A stretch of 64,000 bases of DNA from Stella humosa (GTDB lineage Bacteria; Pseudomonadota; Alphaproteobacteria; ATCC43930; Allostellaceae), in contig NZ_AP019700.1 in assembly GCF_006738645.1 (NCBI RefSeq), positions 4,942,001 through 5,006,000 on the forward strand, read 5' to 3'. Position numbers and translations under genes: made by a program. Below the pieces are notes generated by a model. It was not told the DNA's origin, did not search any database, and saw only the letters and a list, made by a program, of their open reading frames with translations. Shown here one piece after another: positions 1 to 8,303 of this stretch (position 1 is the first letter of the stretch; the number at the start of each line of letters is the position of its first letter).

Positions 1-1
1 C

Positions 2-583
2 CGCTTCAAGGCGGGCGAGCGTCTGCCCGAGCGCGGCTTGTGCGAGATGACCGGGGTCAGCCGCACGCTGGTTCGCGAGGCCCTGCGCCAGCTCGAGTCC
101 GAAGGGCTGATCCAGGTGCTGCCCCATCGCGGGCCGGTCGTGGCCCGGGTCACGGTGGAGCAGGCCCACGGCATCTACCAGGTGCGCATCGAGCTGGAGG
201 GGCTGGCCTGCCAGCTTTTCGCCGAGCATGCCAGCGACCAGCAGCGCGCGGCACTCGCAGCCGCGTTCGAGCGGCTGAAGGCCTCGTTCGACGATGCCGA
301 CCCGCTGGCTCGCCTGCGCGCGAAGAACCATTTCTACGACTGCCTGGTGGATGGGTCGGGCAACGAGGCGCTGGGCATCAGCCTGCGCATGTTGAACGCG
401 CGCGTCATGCTCTTGCGCGCGACCTCGCTCCAGGTGCCCGGCCGCAGCGCCGACAGCATCGCCGAACTGACCGAACTCATGGCCGCGCTCGCCTCGCGCG
501 ACGGCGCACGGGCGCGGGCGGCCGCCGTCCACCATGTGCGCAATGCCGCCGCAGCCGCCATCGGGCTGCTGTCGGACGCCTAG
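2..583 (+). CDS. GntR/FadR-family transcriptional regulator, 5' truncated
   Basis: The reading frame is already open at the window edge, so the start lies upstream and 193 residues are visible. The first 40 residues carry the end of a GntR winged helix (GERLPERGLCEMTGVSRTLV, then REALRQLESEGLI). The rest is an all-helical FCD ligand-binding domain whose likely metal-site residues include the His in KNHFYD and the His in HHVRN near the C-terminus. FadR/FCD regulators usually bind a small organic acid and repress a neighbouring catabolic or uptake operon. The closest target is the binding protein at 852. A hairpin follows the stop. An in-frame TTG at 38 would remove half of the DNA-binding domain and is not the real start. 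Confidence 0.88.
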   Translation, partial: RFKAGERLPERGLCEMTGVSRTLVREALRQLESEGLIQVLPHRGPVVARVTVEQAHGIYQVRIELEGLACQLFAEHASDQQRAALAAAFERLKASFDDADPLARLRAKNHFYDCLVDGSGNEALGISLRMLNARVMLLRATSLQVPGRSADSIAELTELMAALASRDGARARAAAVHHVRNAAAAAIGLLSDA

Positions 584-591
584 TTCGTCTA

Positions 592-612
592 CCGGCAGCG
601 CCCGGCTGCCGG
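592..612 (+). terminator. Hairpin after the GntR gene
   Basis: A perfect 8-bp stem (CCGGCAGC at 592-599 pairing with GCTGCCGG at 605-612) with a 5-nt loop starts 9 bases after the TAG stop. No U-tract follows, so it is either a weak terminator or a 3'-end stabilising hairpin. Confidence 0.4.
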
Positions 613-851
613 AAAGGGTTGCACGCCGTTCCACCGTGGGTAAGCTGGACGGATAATAATATAAAATATGAGATCGAGTTCGACCCGCAGGCGCCCGCCG
701 CCGCCGGGTCCGGCGGCCCGACCCGCGCCGCCTCCTGTCACCATTCGACCCGCCATCCGACCGGAGAGCTTCGCCACCGACCATACGACCGAGCATCACA
801 GAACCGGCACCCGGCAAATCGGGGCCGGCCCATTGGGGAGGAAAAACAGGA
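613..851 (+). promoter_or_regulatory. Leader and probable promoter of the binding-protein gene
   Basis: About 240 bases without a gene. An AT-rich island at 652-669 stands out from the GC-rich surroundings and contains GATAAT (652-657), a 5/6 match to a -10 box; no good -35 is visible. It leaves a leader of roughly 185 bases. A purine-rich GGGGAGGA (835-842) and CAGGA (847-851) precede the ATG at 852 and serve as ribosome binding sequence. Confidence 0.35.
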
Positions 852-2426
852 ATGATAGCCAAGACCCTGCTGACCGCCGGCCTGGCGCTGCTTGCCGCCG
901 GCCAGGTCGCCATCGCCCAGGAGCAGCCGCGCCGCGGCGGCACCCTGAACTTCTCGATCGCCGCCGAGCCGCCGACCTACGACTGCCACGCCTCGTCCAC
1001 CTTCGCCGTCATCCAGCGCATGGCACCGCACTATTCGACGGTGCTGAAGTACGAGCCGCACAAGTACCCGGCCATCGTCGGCGACCTGGCCGAGAGCTGG
1101 ACCGTCTCGCCCGACAACCTCAGCTACACCGTCAAGCTGCACCCGGGGGTGCTGTTCCACGACGGCACGACGCTGACCTCCGAGGACGTGAAGGCCAGCT
1201 ACGACCGCATCGCCAATCCCCCCGCCGGCATCAACTCGGCGCGCCGCGATTCGATGGTGAAGCTCGACTCGATCTCCACGCCCGACCCGCTGACCGTCGT
1301 CTTCAAGCTGAAGGAAGTCGACGTCGCCTTCCTCAACAACCTGGCCTCGCCCTGGAACTGCATCTTCAGCGCCGCCAAGCTCAAGGCCGACCCGAACTTC
1401 CCAGCCAAGAACGTGCTGGGCACCGGCCCCTTCAAGTTCACCGGCCATGTCGCCGGCTCCACCTGGACGGGCGAGCGCTTCGACGGCTACTTCCGCAAGG
1501 GTCACCCCTATCTCGACGGCTTCCGCGCCATCACCATGTCGTCGTCGGCCATGCTGAACGCGCTGGCCGGCGGCCAGGTCGATGCCGAGTTCCGCGGCGT
1601 GTCGCCGCCGGAGCGGGACCGGATCGTGCGCGAACTGGGCCAGAACGCCCAGGTCTTCGAGGAGCCGTGGCTCCTGCACATGCTGGTCACCTTCAACAAC
1701 GAGAAGGCGCCGTTCAACGACGCGCGCGTGCGCAAGGCGCTGTCGATCGCCATCGACCGCTGGGGTGCCGGCGCCTCGCTCGGCCGCATCTCGCCCTTGC
1801 GCAACGTCGGCGGCATCCTGCCCCCCGGCAGCCCCTATGCCTCAACCGACGAGGAGCTGGTGAAGCTGCCCGGCTTCGGCAAGGATATGGTCGCCGCCCG
1901 CGCCGAGGCCCGCCGCCTGCTGAAGGAGGCCGGCCAGGAGAACCTGACCTTCACGCTGGCCAACCGCAGCATCGCCCCCTACGTCGCCAACGGGATCTAC
2001 CTGATCGACCAGTGGCGCCAGATCGGCGTGAAGGTCGAGCACCAGCAGCTCGAACTGGCCGCCTATTTCTCGTCGATGAGCAGCGGCAACTATGACGTGA
2101 TCATCGATTCCTTCACCGACTACAGCCCCGATCCGAACACCGGCGCGATCAAGTACATCTCGACCGACCGGTCGCCGCAGGCGTTCTCGCGCCACACCGA
2201 CCGCAAGCTGGACGAACTGTTCGACCTGCAGGCCAAGACCACCGACCAGGCCGAACGGCGCAAGCTGATCCGCGAGTTGGAGTTCCGGGCTCTCGACCAG
2301 GCCTATGCCGTGCCGTTCCTCTACTGGCATCGCATCGTCGTGATGAACCAGCGGGTGCGGAACTGGTCGATGTCGCCGTTCCACATGATCTACCAGGACC
2401 TGGGCGACGTCTGGCTGCGCCCCTGA
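852..2426 (+). CDS. ABC transporter substrate-binding protein, family 5 (peptide/opine type)
   Basis: A periplasmic binding protein of 524 residues, a normal length for the DppA/OppA (SBP_bac_5) family. Residues 1-22 form a signal peptide with a cleavage-type AIA before Gln23. The family pattern follows: RRGGTLNFSIAAEPPTYD at the mature N-terminus, then a PAIVGDLAESW segment and a VKLHPGVLFHDGTTLTSEDVK segment (the classic LRxGVKFHDGxxxTAxDV signature), and an RKALSIAIDR motif in the second half. It should capture a peptide, opine or similar compound and hand it to a DppBCDF-type transporter, but no permease or ATPase adjoins it. The regulator ending at 583 is the only likely partner in view. 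A strong terminator hairpin follows. Confidence 0.93.
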   Translation: MIAKTLLTAGLALLAAGQVAIAQEQPRRGGTLNFSIAAEPPTYDCHASSTFAVIQRMAPHYSTVLKYEPHKYPAIVGDLAESWTVSPDNLSYTVKLHPGVLFHDGTTLTSEDVKASYDRIANPPAGINSARRDSMVKLDSISTPDPLTVVFKLKEVDVAFLNNLASPWNCIFSAAKLKADPNFPAKNVLGTGPFKFTGHVAGSTWTGERFDGYFRKGHPYLDGFRAITMSSSAMLNALAGGQVDAEFRGVSPPERDRIVRELGQNAQVFEEPWLLHMLVTFNNEKAPFNDARVRKALSIAIDRWGAGASLGRISPLRNVGGILPPGSPYASTDEELVKLPGFGKDMVAARAEARRLLKEAGQENLTFTLANRSIAPYVANGIYLIDQWRQIGVKVEHQQLELAAYFSSMSSGNYDVIIDSFTDYSPDPNTGAIKYISTDRSPQAFSRHTDRKLDELFDLQAKTTDQAERRKLIRELEFRALDQAYAVPFLYWHRIVVMNQRVRNWSMSPFHMIYQDLGDVWLRP

Positions 2427-2441
2427 TTTCTTGATACGACG

Positions 2442-2471
2442 CGGCCCGCCCTCCACTGAGGGGGCGGGCCG
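2442..2471. terminator. Bidirectional terminator between convergent genes
   Basis: A perfect 10-bp GC stem (CGGCCCGCCC at 2442-2451 with GGGCGGGCCG at 2462-2471) and a 10-nt loop lie between the stop of the binding protein (2426) and the stop of the leftward hydrolase (2482). Only short T-runs flank it. Confidence 0.7.
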
Positions 2472-2481
2472 TTCCGCCTCG

Positions 2482-3306
2482 CTAGGGCAACCGGGCGTCT
2501 ATCCAGCCCAGGATGTCCGCCATCACCCGGTCGCGGCCGACATCGTTCAGCAGGTCGTGGGCGTGGCCCTCGTAGAGCTTGAGGGTCTTGTCCTTCGCCC
2601 CCGCCCGGTCGAAGAACATCTGGCTGCCGGCGGGCACCGTCGCCTTGTCGGCCGTGCCGTGCAGGATGAGCACCGGCAGGGTGATCGTCGCGAAATCCCG
2701 CTTCAGCCGCTCGTTGGCGCGCACCAGGGCCGCCACGGTCTTGGCCGGCTGCACCTCTCCCTTGGTCAACGGGTCGGCATCCAGCGCGCGCAGCGCATCG
2801 GGGTCGCGGGTGAAATCCTTCATCTTCAGAGTCAGCACCGGCAGGCCGGGAGCGAGGCAGCTCAACCCCTTGATGATGGCGAGCACGAAGTCGGGTGCGG
2901 GCACCTTGAAGGCGAAGCTCTCGCAGACGAGGCCGGCCAGTTCGCGCTGGTGGTCGAGCGCATAGGTGCAGGAGACGACGCCGCCGGCGCTGTGGCCCAG
3001 CAGGAACACGGGCAGGCCGGGCTCGCGCGCCTTGGCGAGCCGGATGACGTGGCCGAGGTCGCTCGTGTACTCGGCGATGTCGTCGACGTAGAAGCGCCGC
3101 CCCTCCGACTTGCCGCGGCCGCGCAGATCGAGCGCGTAGACGGCGAACCCCGCCTGGGCGAACTGCTCGGCGGAGCGGAGATACTGGCCGCTGTGGGAAT
3201 TGACGCCATGGCAGATGACCAGCACGGCGCGCGCGGCGGCCGGCGGCTGCCACGACCGCATGAAGATCCGGACTCCGCCCTGTCCTGCGAATGTTTCTTC
3301 TTTCAT
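2482..3306 (-). CDS. Alpha/beta hydrolase, monoacylglycerol lipase / lysophospholipase type
   Basis: A 274-residue cytoplasmic alpha/beta-hydrolase of the Hydrolase_4 (monoacylglycerol lipase) group. It shows the oxyanion-hole HG (ICHGVNSHSG, about 31-40), the DLRGRGKSEG loop typical of these lipases (60-69), the nucleophile elbow GHSAGG with Ser106, the acid Asp220 in HGTADK and the catalytic His250 in EGHAHDLL. All triad residues are present, so it should be active on a short or medium acyl ester; the exact substrate cannot be told. No signal peptide is seen. It is transcribed alone, divergently from the AraC-type gene at 3472, and could be that regulator's target. Confidence 0.88.
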   Translation of the reverse strand: MKEETFAGQGGVRIFMRSWQPPAAARAVLVICHGVNSHSGQYLRSAEQFAQAGFAVYALDLRGRGKSEGRRFYVDDIAEYTSDLGHVIRLAKAREPGLPVFLLGHSAGGVVSCTYALDHQRELAGLVCESFAFKVPAPDFVLAIIKGLSCLAPGLPVLTLKMKDFTRDPDALRALDADPLTKGEVQPAKTVAALVRANERLKRDFATITLPVLILHGTADKATVPAGSQMFFDRAGAKDKTLKLYEGHAHDLLNDVGRDRVMADILGWIDARLP

Positions 3307-3471
3307 CGCGACGCGCTACCTCGTTCTGGAGTGACCGCAAGCATGCGCCGGCCGTCGCCGAGGGGTGGAGCTCTGGCGGCTAGCCCATAATTTGCACGGG
3401 CAATCAGGCTATCGCGCGCACCACATCCGGGGGATGGACGGAAGTGACAATATCGGAGCCGGAGGTGACAG
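3307..3471. promoter_or_regulatory. Divergent intergenic region, hydrolase / GlxA regulator
   Basis: 165 bases between two divergent start codons, presumably holding both promoters. The one clear element is a near-perfect Shine-Dalgarno GGAGGTGA at 3461-3468 immediately before the ATG at 3472. I see no convincing operator. Confidence 0.4.
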
Positions 3472-4467
3472 ATGCGGGCTGACCGGCCGGCCGAGATCGG
3501 CCTCATCCGCTTTCCCGGCTCGCAGGCGACGACCGTGCATGGCCTGACCGACCTCTTCTCCTATGCCAACCACTTCGCCGGGGCCCGAGGCGGGCGGACC
3601 ACGCCCGCGCTGCGCGTCCGCCACTGGCAAGCGGATCCCGGATCGGACACCGTCGCCTGCACCTTCGACAGCCATCCCGGCCCGGACGGCCCGCCGGCCG
3701 TGGTCATCCTGCCGGCCACCCAGATGGCGCCGATGGCGCCCGGCTGCTCGCCCGCCAGCGTCGAATGGGTCCGCGCCCGCCACGCCCAGGGGGCGATCGC
3801 GGCCGCGGTCTGTGGCGGGGTGTTCCTGCTGGCGGAATCCGGCCTGCTGGCCGGCCGCCGCGCCACCACCCACTGGATGTTCGCCGAGGAACTGGGGCGG
3901 CGCTTCCCCGGCATCGCCATCGAGCCGGAGCGGGTCGTCATCGACGACGGCGACATCGTCACCGCCGGCGGCGTGCTGGCCTGGGCGGACCTGGGCCTCT
4001 CCCTGGTGGACCGGCTGTTGGGGCCGACGGTGATGCTGGATACCGCGCGCTTCATGCTGTTCGACCCGGCCGGGCGCGAGCAGCGCTTCTACAGCGGCTT
4101 CGCGCCGCGGCTGCAGCATGGCGACCGGGCGATCCTGGGCGTGCAGCACTGGTTGCAGACGCAGGCCACCCAGCCGGTAGCGGTGGCCGACCTGGCCGGG
4201 CGCGCCGGCCTGGGCCAGCGCACCTTCCTGCGCCGCTTCGTCAAGGCGACCGGCCTGCGGCCGACGGAATACCACCAGCGCCTGCGCATCGCGCGGGCCC
4301 GCGAGTTGCTGGAATTCGGCGGCGACACCGTCGAGCGGATCGCCGCCGTCGTCGGCTACGAGGATGCGGGCGGCTTCCGCCGGGTCTTCAAGCGGGTCAT
4401 GGGCCTGTCGCCGGCCGACTACCGCCGCCGGTTCGGACGGCCGGCGGCGATGCCGGCCGTCCGCTGA
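3472..4467 (+). CDS. GlxA-family transcriptional regulator (DJ-1/PfpI domain + AraC HTH)
   Basis: A 331-residue protein with an N-terminal class-I glutamine amidotransferase-like DJ-1/PfpI domain (about 5-190, including AAVCGGVFLLAESGLL with the nucleophile-elbow Cys). The C-terminal AraC domain has two helix-turn-helices (VADLAGRAGLGQRTFLRRF and VERIAAVVGYEDAGGFRRVF, about 225-315) and ends with the usual GLSPADYRRRF. Members include GlxA, GbdR-like and CdhR-like regulators, which sense small nitrogenous metabolites. The start is fixed by the strong GGAGGTGA upstream. It converges tightly on the serine hydrolase gene (3 bases between stops) and diverges from the lipase-like gene. Confidence 0.92.
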   Translation: MRADRPAEIGLIRFPGSQATTVHGLTDLFSYANHFAGARGGRTTPALRVRHWQADPGSDTVACTFDSHPGPDGPPAVVILPATQMAPMAPGCSPASVEWVRARHAQGAIAAAVCGGVFLLAESGLLAGRRATTHWMFAEELGRRFPGIAIEPERVVIDDGDIVTAGGVLAWADLGLSLVDRLLGPTVMLDTARFMLFDPAGREQRFYSGFAPRLQHGDRAILGVQHWLQTQATQPVAVADLAGRAGLGQRTFLRRFVKATGLRPTEYHQRLRIARARELLEFGGDTVERIAAVVGYEDAGGFRRVFKRVMGLSPADYRRRFGRPAAMPAVR

Positions 4468-4470
4468 CCG

Positions 4471-5913
4471 TCAGAGGTCGAGTACCGCCCGGCCCACGCC
4501 GTCGAGCGCGGCCAGGTCCATCGGGTGCTCGGTCTCGTTCGTCACCACGATCGCCACCCGCTGGCGGCGGAGCAGGATGATGCGCTGGTCGGAGGCGCCC
4601 GACGCCCAGACCGTATCGGCCGGCAGGCTGGGGAAGGTGCCGTTGACGTTGCTGCGGAAGCAGGCGGCATATTCCGAGCCGACATGGGTCTGGCTGGTGA
4701 CGTAGTCGACCCAGCCCTCCGGCAGCAGGCGCTGCCCGTCCCATACCCCGTCCTGGAGGAAGAGGGCGCCGAAGCGGCCATAGTCGCGCAGCGTGCCGGC
4801 GCCCGAGCCCGAGCCGATGAAGTTGCCGACGCAATCGGCCGAGTGCTGGTAGCCGGCCATGCCGATGCGGTCGGCCAGCAGGCCATAGACCGTCTCGTGA
4901 TAGGGCAGCCCGCGGGCCTCGATGCGGTCGCGGATGATCGCACCCAGCACGTTGAGGCCGGTATTCATGTAGCGATAGGTCGAGCCCGGCAGCGTCGCCA
5001 CGATCGCCCGCTGGGCCGTGTCGAACGCATCCTCGCCATTGTAGTAGACGAAGTTGTTCTCGAAATAGAGCGCCCCCTCGCCCTTCTCGTCGACCGCCTG
5101 GAAGGCCAGGCCCGAGCGCATCCGCAGCAGGTGGTCGAGCGTGATGAGGCGATGGACGTCGCGCGGATCGGTCCATAGCGGCGCGGGCGCGGGGTCGTAG
5201 ACCGAGCCCAGCCACCCTTCCTGGATGAGCCGGCCGATCAGGGTCGCGGTCACCGCCTTGGTCATCGACCAGCTAGGCGTCGGCCGGTCGGGCGCGCCCT
5301 CGGCGCCGTAGCGCTCGGCCAGGATACTCTCCGGCGTCGCCACCAGCACGCCATAGATGCCGGGCGAGGACGACAGCAGCCCGTCTATCGCGCGCTCCAG
5401 TGCGGGCGAACCGGCGGGCGCACCCTTGCCCCACGGCCCGTCCACGGCCGGGGCCCGCCGAATCGGTGTGGGCTCGAACGCCAGTTCCGCGCGCTCGCCC
5501 AGCACGATCCCGCCATAGCCGGGACGGGCGATGGCCGAGCCCCGCACCGGCTCGCCGAAGGCCGGGTCGGTCCAGGTGACGGTCACCCGGCGATCGCCGT
5601 CGTCATGGGCGACGGCGATGGCGCCCGCCTTCCAGGCGGCCTCCAGCTCGGCCTGGCGGGGCGCCAGGTCGGGCTCGGTCGTCAGGTCGCCGGACTGGCC
5701 GATGGCGCGCAGGCGGATGCGCCCGTCGGCCGCCGTCCGCGACAGGCCGGTGACGTAGAGCATGTCGACGTAGCGCTTGGCGAGAAAGGCCACGACCTTG
5801 CCCCGCAGCGCGCGCGGCCGGGCGTCGAAGACGTAGGGGCGCGGCAGGGCCGGCGAGCGGGCCGGCATCAGCAGCGGCGTGCGGTCGAAGAAGGGGCCGG
5901 TGGGGCGGGTCAT
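4471..5913 (-). CDS. Serine hydrolase, beta-lactamase / class C PBP fold
   Basis: A 480-residue protein. The beta-lactamase-like domain occupies about 170-480 with the active-site SxxK (Ser216-Met-Thr-Lys219) and the YxN-type motif in YRYMNTGLN about 95 residues later. Family members are esterases, amidases or D-amino-acid peptidases. The first 150 residues are an extra N-terminal region I do not recognise. No signal peptide is visible, which suggests a cytoplasmic enzyme. The frame stays open to 6072, but that extension is arginine/proline-rich and overlaps the end of the upstream gene, so ATG 5913 is chosen. It lies 82 bases downstream of the binding protein on the same strand and is probably the last gene of the 10921-to-4471 operon, where it could hydrolyse the imported compound. 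Confidence 0.85.
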   Translation of the reverse strand: MTRPTGPFFDRTPLLMPARSPALPRPYVFDARPRALRGKVVAFLAKRYVDMLYVTGLSRTAADGRIRLRAIGQSGDLTTEPDLAPRQAELEAAWKAGAIAVAHDDGDRRVTVTWTDPAFGEPVRGSAIARPGYGGIVLGERAELAFEPTPIRRAPAVDGPWGKGAPAGSPALERAIDGLLSSSPGIYGVLVATPESILAERYGAEGAPDRPTPSWSMTKAVTATLIGRLIQEGWLGSVYDPAPAPLWTDPRDVHRLITLDHLLRMRSGLAFQAVDEKGEGALYFENNFVYYNGEDAFDTAQRAIVATLPGSTYRYMNTGLNVLGAIIRDRIEARGLPYHETVYGLLADRIGMAGYQHSADCVGNFIGSGSGAGTLRDYGRFGALFLQDGVWDGQRLLPEGWVDYVTSQTHVGSEYAACFRSNVNGTFPSLPADTVWASGASDQRIILLRRQRVAIVVTNETEHPMDLAALDGVGRAVLDL

Positions 5914-5995
5914 GGCGGGTCCGGGATCGGGGAACGGGGATCGACGGGGGCGAGTGAGGGGCGGGGATGGAACGCTCCACCCCGCCCCTGCCCGG

Positions 5996-7537
5996 CTACT
6001 TCCAGCGGCTGGCGGAGAACTCCGGCAGGTCGTCGGCGTGGGGCGTGAACTCAAGCTGCCCCGACATCGCATAGTACTTGGCCGAGGTGAACAGCGGGAC
6101 CCAGTAGGCCTGCTCGGCGATGCGGATCAGCGCCTTGCGATAGTTCTCCTTGCGGACCGCCGGGTCGGTGTTGGTGTCAGCGATCGTCAGCCACTCGATG
6201 ACCTGCTTGTCCTGGGCCAGGTCGTCCGGGCTGCCGCGGAAGAAGTAGCTGGCGGAGCCCGAGACGTCGTTCATGCCGTAGGACGCCCAGCTACCCTGGA
6301 TGAGCTGTGCCTCGCCGCTGCGCCACTTAGGCCGCAGCGCCTCGTACTGCAGCATGCGCAGGCGGGCCTTGATGCCGACCTTGGCCAGGTCGCCGATCAC
6401 CGCCTCGGCATATTCGCGCTGGCGATAGGAGTAGAGGTCGACCTCGAACCCGTCCGGCACGCCGGCCTCGGCCAGCAGGGCCTTGGCCTTGGCCGGGTCG
6501 TAGGCGTAGCGCGGCACGTCCTGGGTGCAGCCGAACTGCGTCGGGTAGCAGGCGGCCTCGATGACCTCCGACACCTCGCCCACGAGGCCCTTGGCGATCG
6601 CCTGCTTGTTGATGGCGTGGTTCATCGCCTGACGGACGCGCAGGTCCAGCATCGGCGACTTCGGCCCACGGCCTGCGGCATCGAGCTGCAGGTAGTTGAG
6701 CCGGCTGATCGAGACCTGCTTCACCGCCACGCCGCGACGGCCGTCGAGCTGCTTGGCCTTGTCGGGCGCCACGTCCCAGATCAGGTCGAGCTGGTTCGTC
6801 ATCAGCAGGGCGAGCTGGGTGTCGAGGTCGGGGATCGTGCGGACATGGACCTTGCCGATGGTCGGCTTGGGCCGCGAGCCGTCGAAATAGGCCGCGTGCT
6901 TCTCCAGCATCACGCCCTCGCCCGGGTCGATCGAGCGCACCTTGTAGGGGCCGGTGCAGATCGTCTTGACCGCGCCGAAATCCTTGGGCGCCTTGCCCTG
7001 CGCGCCGGCGCGGAAGGGCGGGGCCTTGTCGTAGTGGCCGGCCGGCAGGATCGGCAGCGGGCCGGAGACATATTCCAGCGCCGCCGGGAACGGCTCCTTC
7101 AGCAGGATGCGGACCTTGTCCTCGCCGATCGCCTCGGCACTCTTGATCCACTTCACGTTCGACTGCGCGATGACCGCGTTGTCGGGGTTGGCGATGTGGT
7201 TGAAGGTGTAGGCGACGTCGGCGGCCGAGAACTTGCGCCCGTCATGGAAGACGACGCCTCGGCGCAGGTCGAATTCCAGCGTCAGGTCGTCGACCCAGCG
7301 GTGCGCGGTGGCCAGGCCCGGCTGGTACTCGCCCGACTTCGGCTCGCGATAGAGCAGGTTGTCGCAGACATTCCGGTACATCACCACCGACTCCCGCGTC
7401 TGCGAGTAGTAGGGGTCGATGCTGGGCGCCTCCTGGCTGATCGCCCAGGTCAGCGTGTCGTTCGACTTGCCGGCCGAGGCCGGGGCGGCGAGCGCGCAGA
7501 TCGCCGCGCCCGCCAGCAGGAAGACTTTCGCTCTCAT
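5996..7537 (-). CDS. ABC transporter substrate-binding protein, family 5 (peptide/opine type)
   Basis: A 513-residue DppA/OppA-type periplasmic receptor. It has a signal peptide at 1-22 (cleavage-type ASA before Gly23), then SNDTLTWAISQEAPSIDPYY, a LEFDLRRGVVFHDGRKFSAADVAYTF signature (about 95-120) and RQAMNHAINKQAIAKG. The ATG at 7537 is preceded by AGGAGCTGCAAGG, a good ribosome site; a longer frame to 7726 only runs into the SDR gene. It is most likely the receptor for the DppBCDF-like permeases and ATPases at 11059-14889, which lack a binding protein of their own and sit on the other side of the same divergent promoter. Confidence 0.93.
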   Translation of the reverse strand: MRAKVFLLAGAAICALAAPASAGKSNDTLTWAISQEAPSIDPYYSQTRESVVMYRNVCDNLLYREPKSGEYQPGLATAHRWVDDLTLEFDLRRGVVFHDGRKFSAADVAYTFNHIANPDNAVIAQSNVKWIKSAEAIGEDKVRILLKEPFPAALEYVSGPLPILPAGHYDKAPPFRAGAQGKAPKDFGAVKTICTGPYKVRSIDPGEGVMLEKHAAYFDGSRPKPTIGKVHVRTIPDLDTQLALLMTNQLDLIWDVAPDKAKQLDGRRGVAVKQVSISRLNYLQLDAAGRGPKSPMLDLRVRQAMNHAINKQAIAKGLVGEVSEVIEAACYPTQFGCTQDVPRYAYDPAKAKALLAEAGVPDGFEVDLYSYRQREYAEAVIGDLAKVGIKARLRMLQYEALRPKWRSGEAQLIQGSWASYGMNDVSGSASYFFRGSPDDLAQDKQVIEWLTIADTNTDPAVRKENYRKALIRIAEQAYWVPLFTSAKYYAMSGQLEFTPHADDLPEFSASRWK

Positions 7538-7565
7538 CCTTGCAGCTCCTGTTCGGTATCTTTTC

Positions 7566-8303
7566 TTAGGGTGCGACCAGCCCGCCGATCGACAGGCCGC
7601 CGCAGACATGCAGCAACTGGCCGGTGACGTAGCTGGCGCGTCGGTCGAGCAGGAAGGCGACGGCGTGCGCCACCTCCTCCGGCTGGCCGGGCCGGCCGAG
7701 CGCGATCGAGTTCCACAGCCGGGCATCGGTGGCGTTGCCGTCCTGTGGGCCGGCGTCCCCGTCCTCGGCGATCAGGCCGGGGGCAATGGCATTGACCGTG
7801 ATGCCGTCGGCCGCCAGCTCCAGCGCCCAGGTGCGGGTGATGGTGTTGATCGCGCCCTTGGTGGCGGCAAAGAGGTTGCGCCGTTCCTGGCCCAGCGCGT
7901 CGCGGCTGGAGATGTTGACGATCCGGCCGAAGCCGGCAGCCCGCATCGCCGGCAGTACCGCCTGCACGCATAGCAGCGGCTGGGACAGGTTGGCCGCGAC
8001 CGCGCGGTCGAAGCCGGCGACGGTGAAGTCGGCCAGCCCGCCCGGCATGTCGCGGTCGGCGTTGTTGACCAGCCGGGTGACGCGATAGGCGGCCGCGATC
8101 TCGGCCAGGGCTTGGCGGGTCGCGGTGGCATCGTCCAGGTCGGCCAGGAAGAAGGGGCCGGCGTCGCTGCCGTCGGCCGGCGGCCGGCGGTCGAGGTTGA
8201 CGACGAGTTGCCCGTCCGCGCGCAGGCGCTCGGCGATGGCGCGGCCGATGCCCTGGCTGGCACCGGTGACGAGGGTGGCTTCGGGCATGGGAGTGGTTTC
8301 CAT
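7566..8303 (-). CDS. SDR-family protein with the catalytic Tyr replaced by Phe
   Basis: A 245-residue classical short-chain dehydrogenase/reductase fold. The NAD(P)-binding TGASQGIG is at 13-20, the active-site Ser is in NISSRDALG (132-133), and VTVNAIAPG-like and YVTGQ-like segments (here ITVNAIAPG and YVTGQLLHVCGG) are present. The YxxxK motif reads FAATK: Phe145 stands where the catalytic Tyr should be, with Lys149 kept. The NNAG motif reads NNAD. The codon is clearly TTT in the sequence. It is a paralogue of the next SDR upstream, which keeps Tyr. Its ATG (8303) overlaps that gene's TGA, so the two are translationally coupled. It may be an inactive or regulatory partner, or an SDR using different chemistry. 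Confidence 0.87.
   Translation of the reverse strand: METTPMPEATLVTGASQGIGRAIAERLRADGQLVVNLDRRPPADGSDAGPFFLADLDDATATRQALAEIAAAYRVTRLVNNADRDMPGGLADFTVAGFDRAVAANLSQPLLCVQAVLPAMRAAGFGRIVNISSRDALGQERRNLFAATKGAINTITRTWALELAADGITVNAIAPGLIAEDGDAGPQDGNATDARLWNSIALGRPGQPEEVAHAVAFLLDRRASYVTGQLLHVCGGLSIGGLVAP

Noticed and set aside
5879-7627. A 582-residue plus-strand frame over the binding-protein gene.
   Set aside because: It is a composition shadow of the minus-strand family 5 receptor, which has a signal peptide and family signatures.
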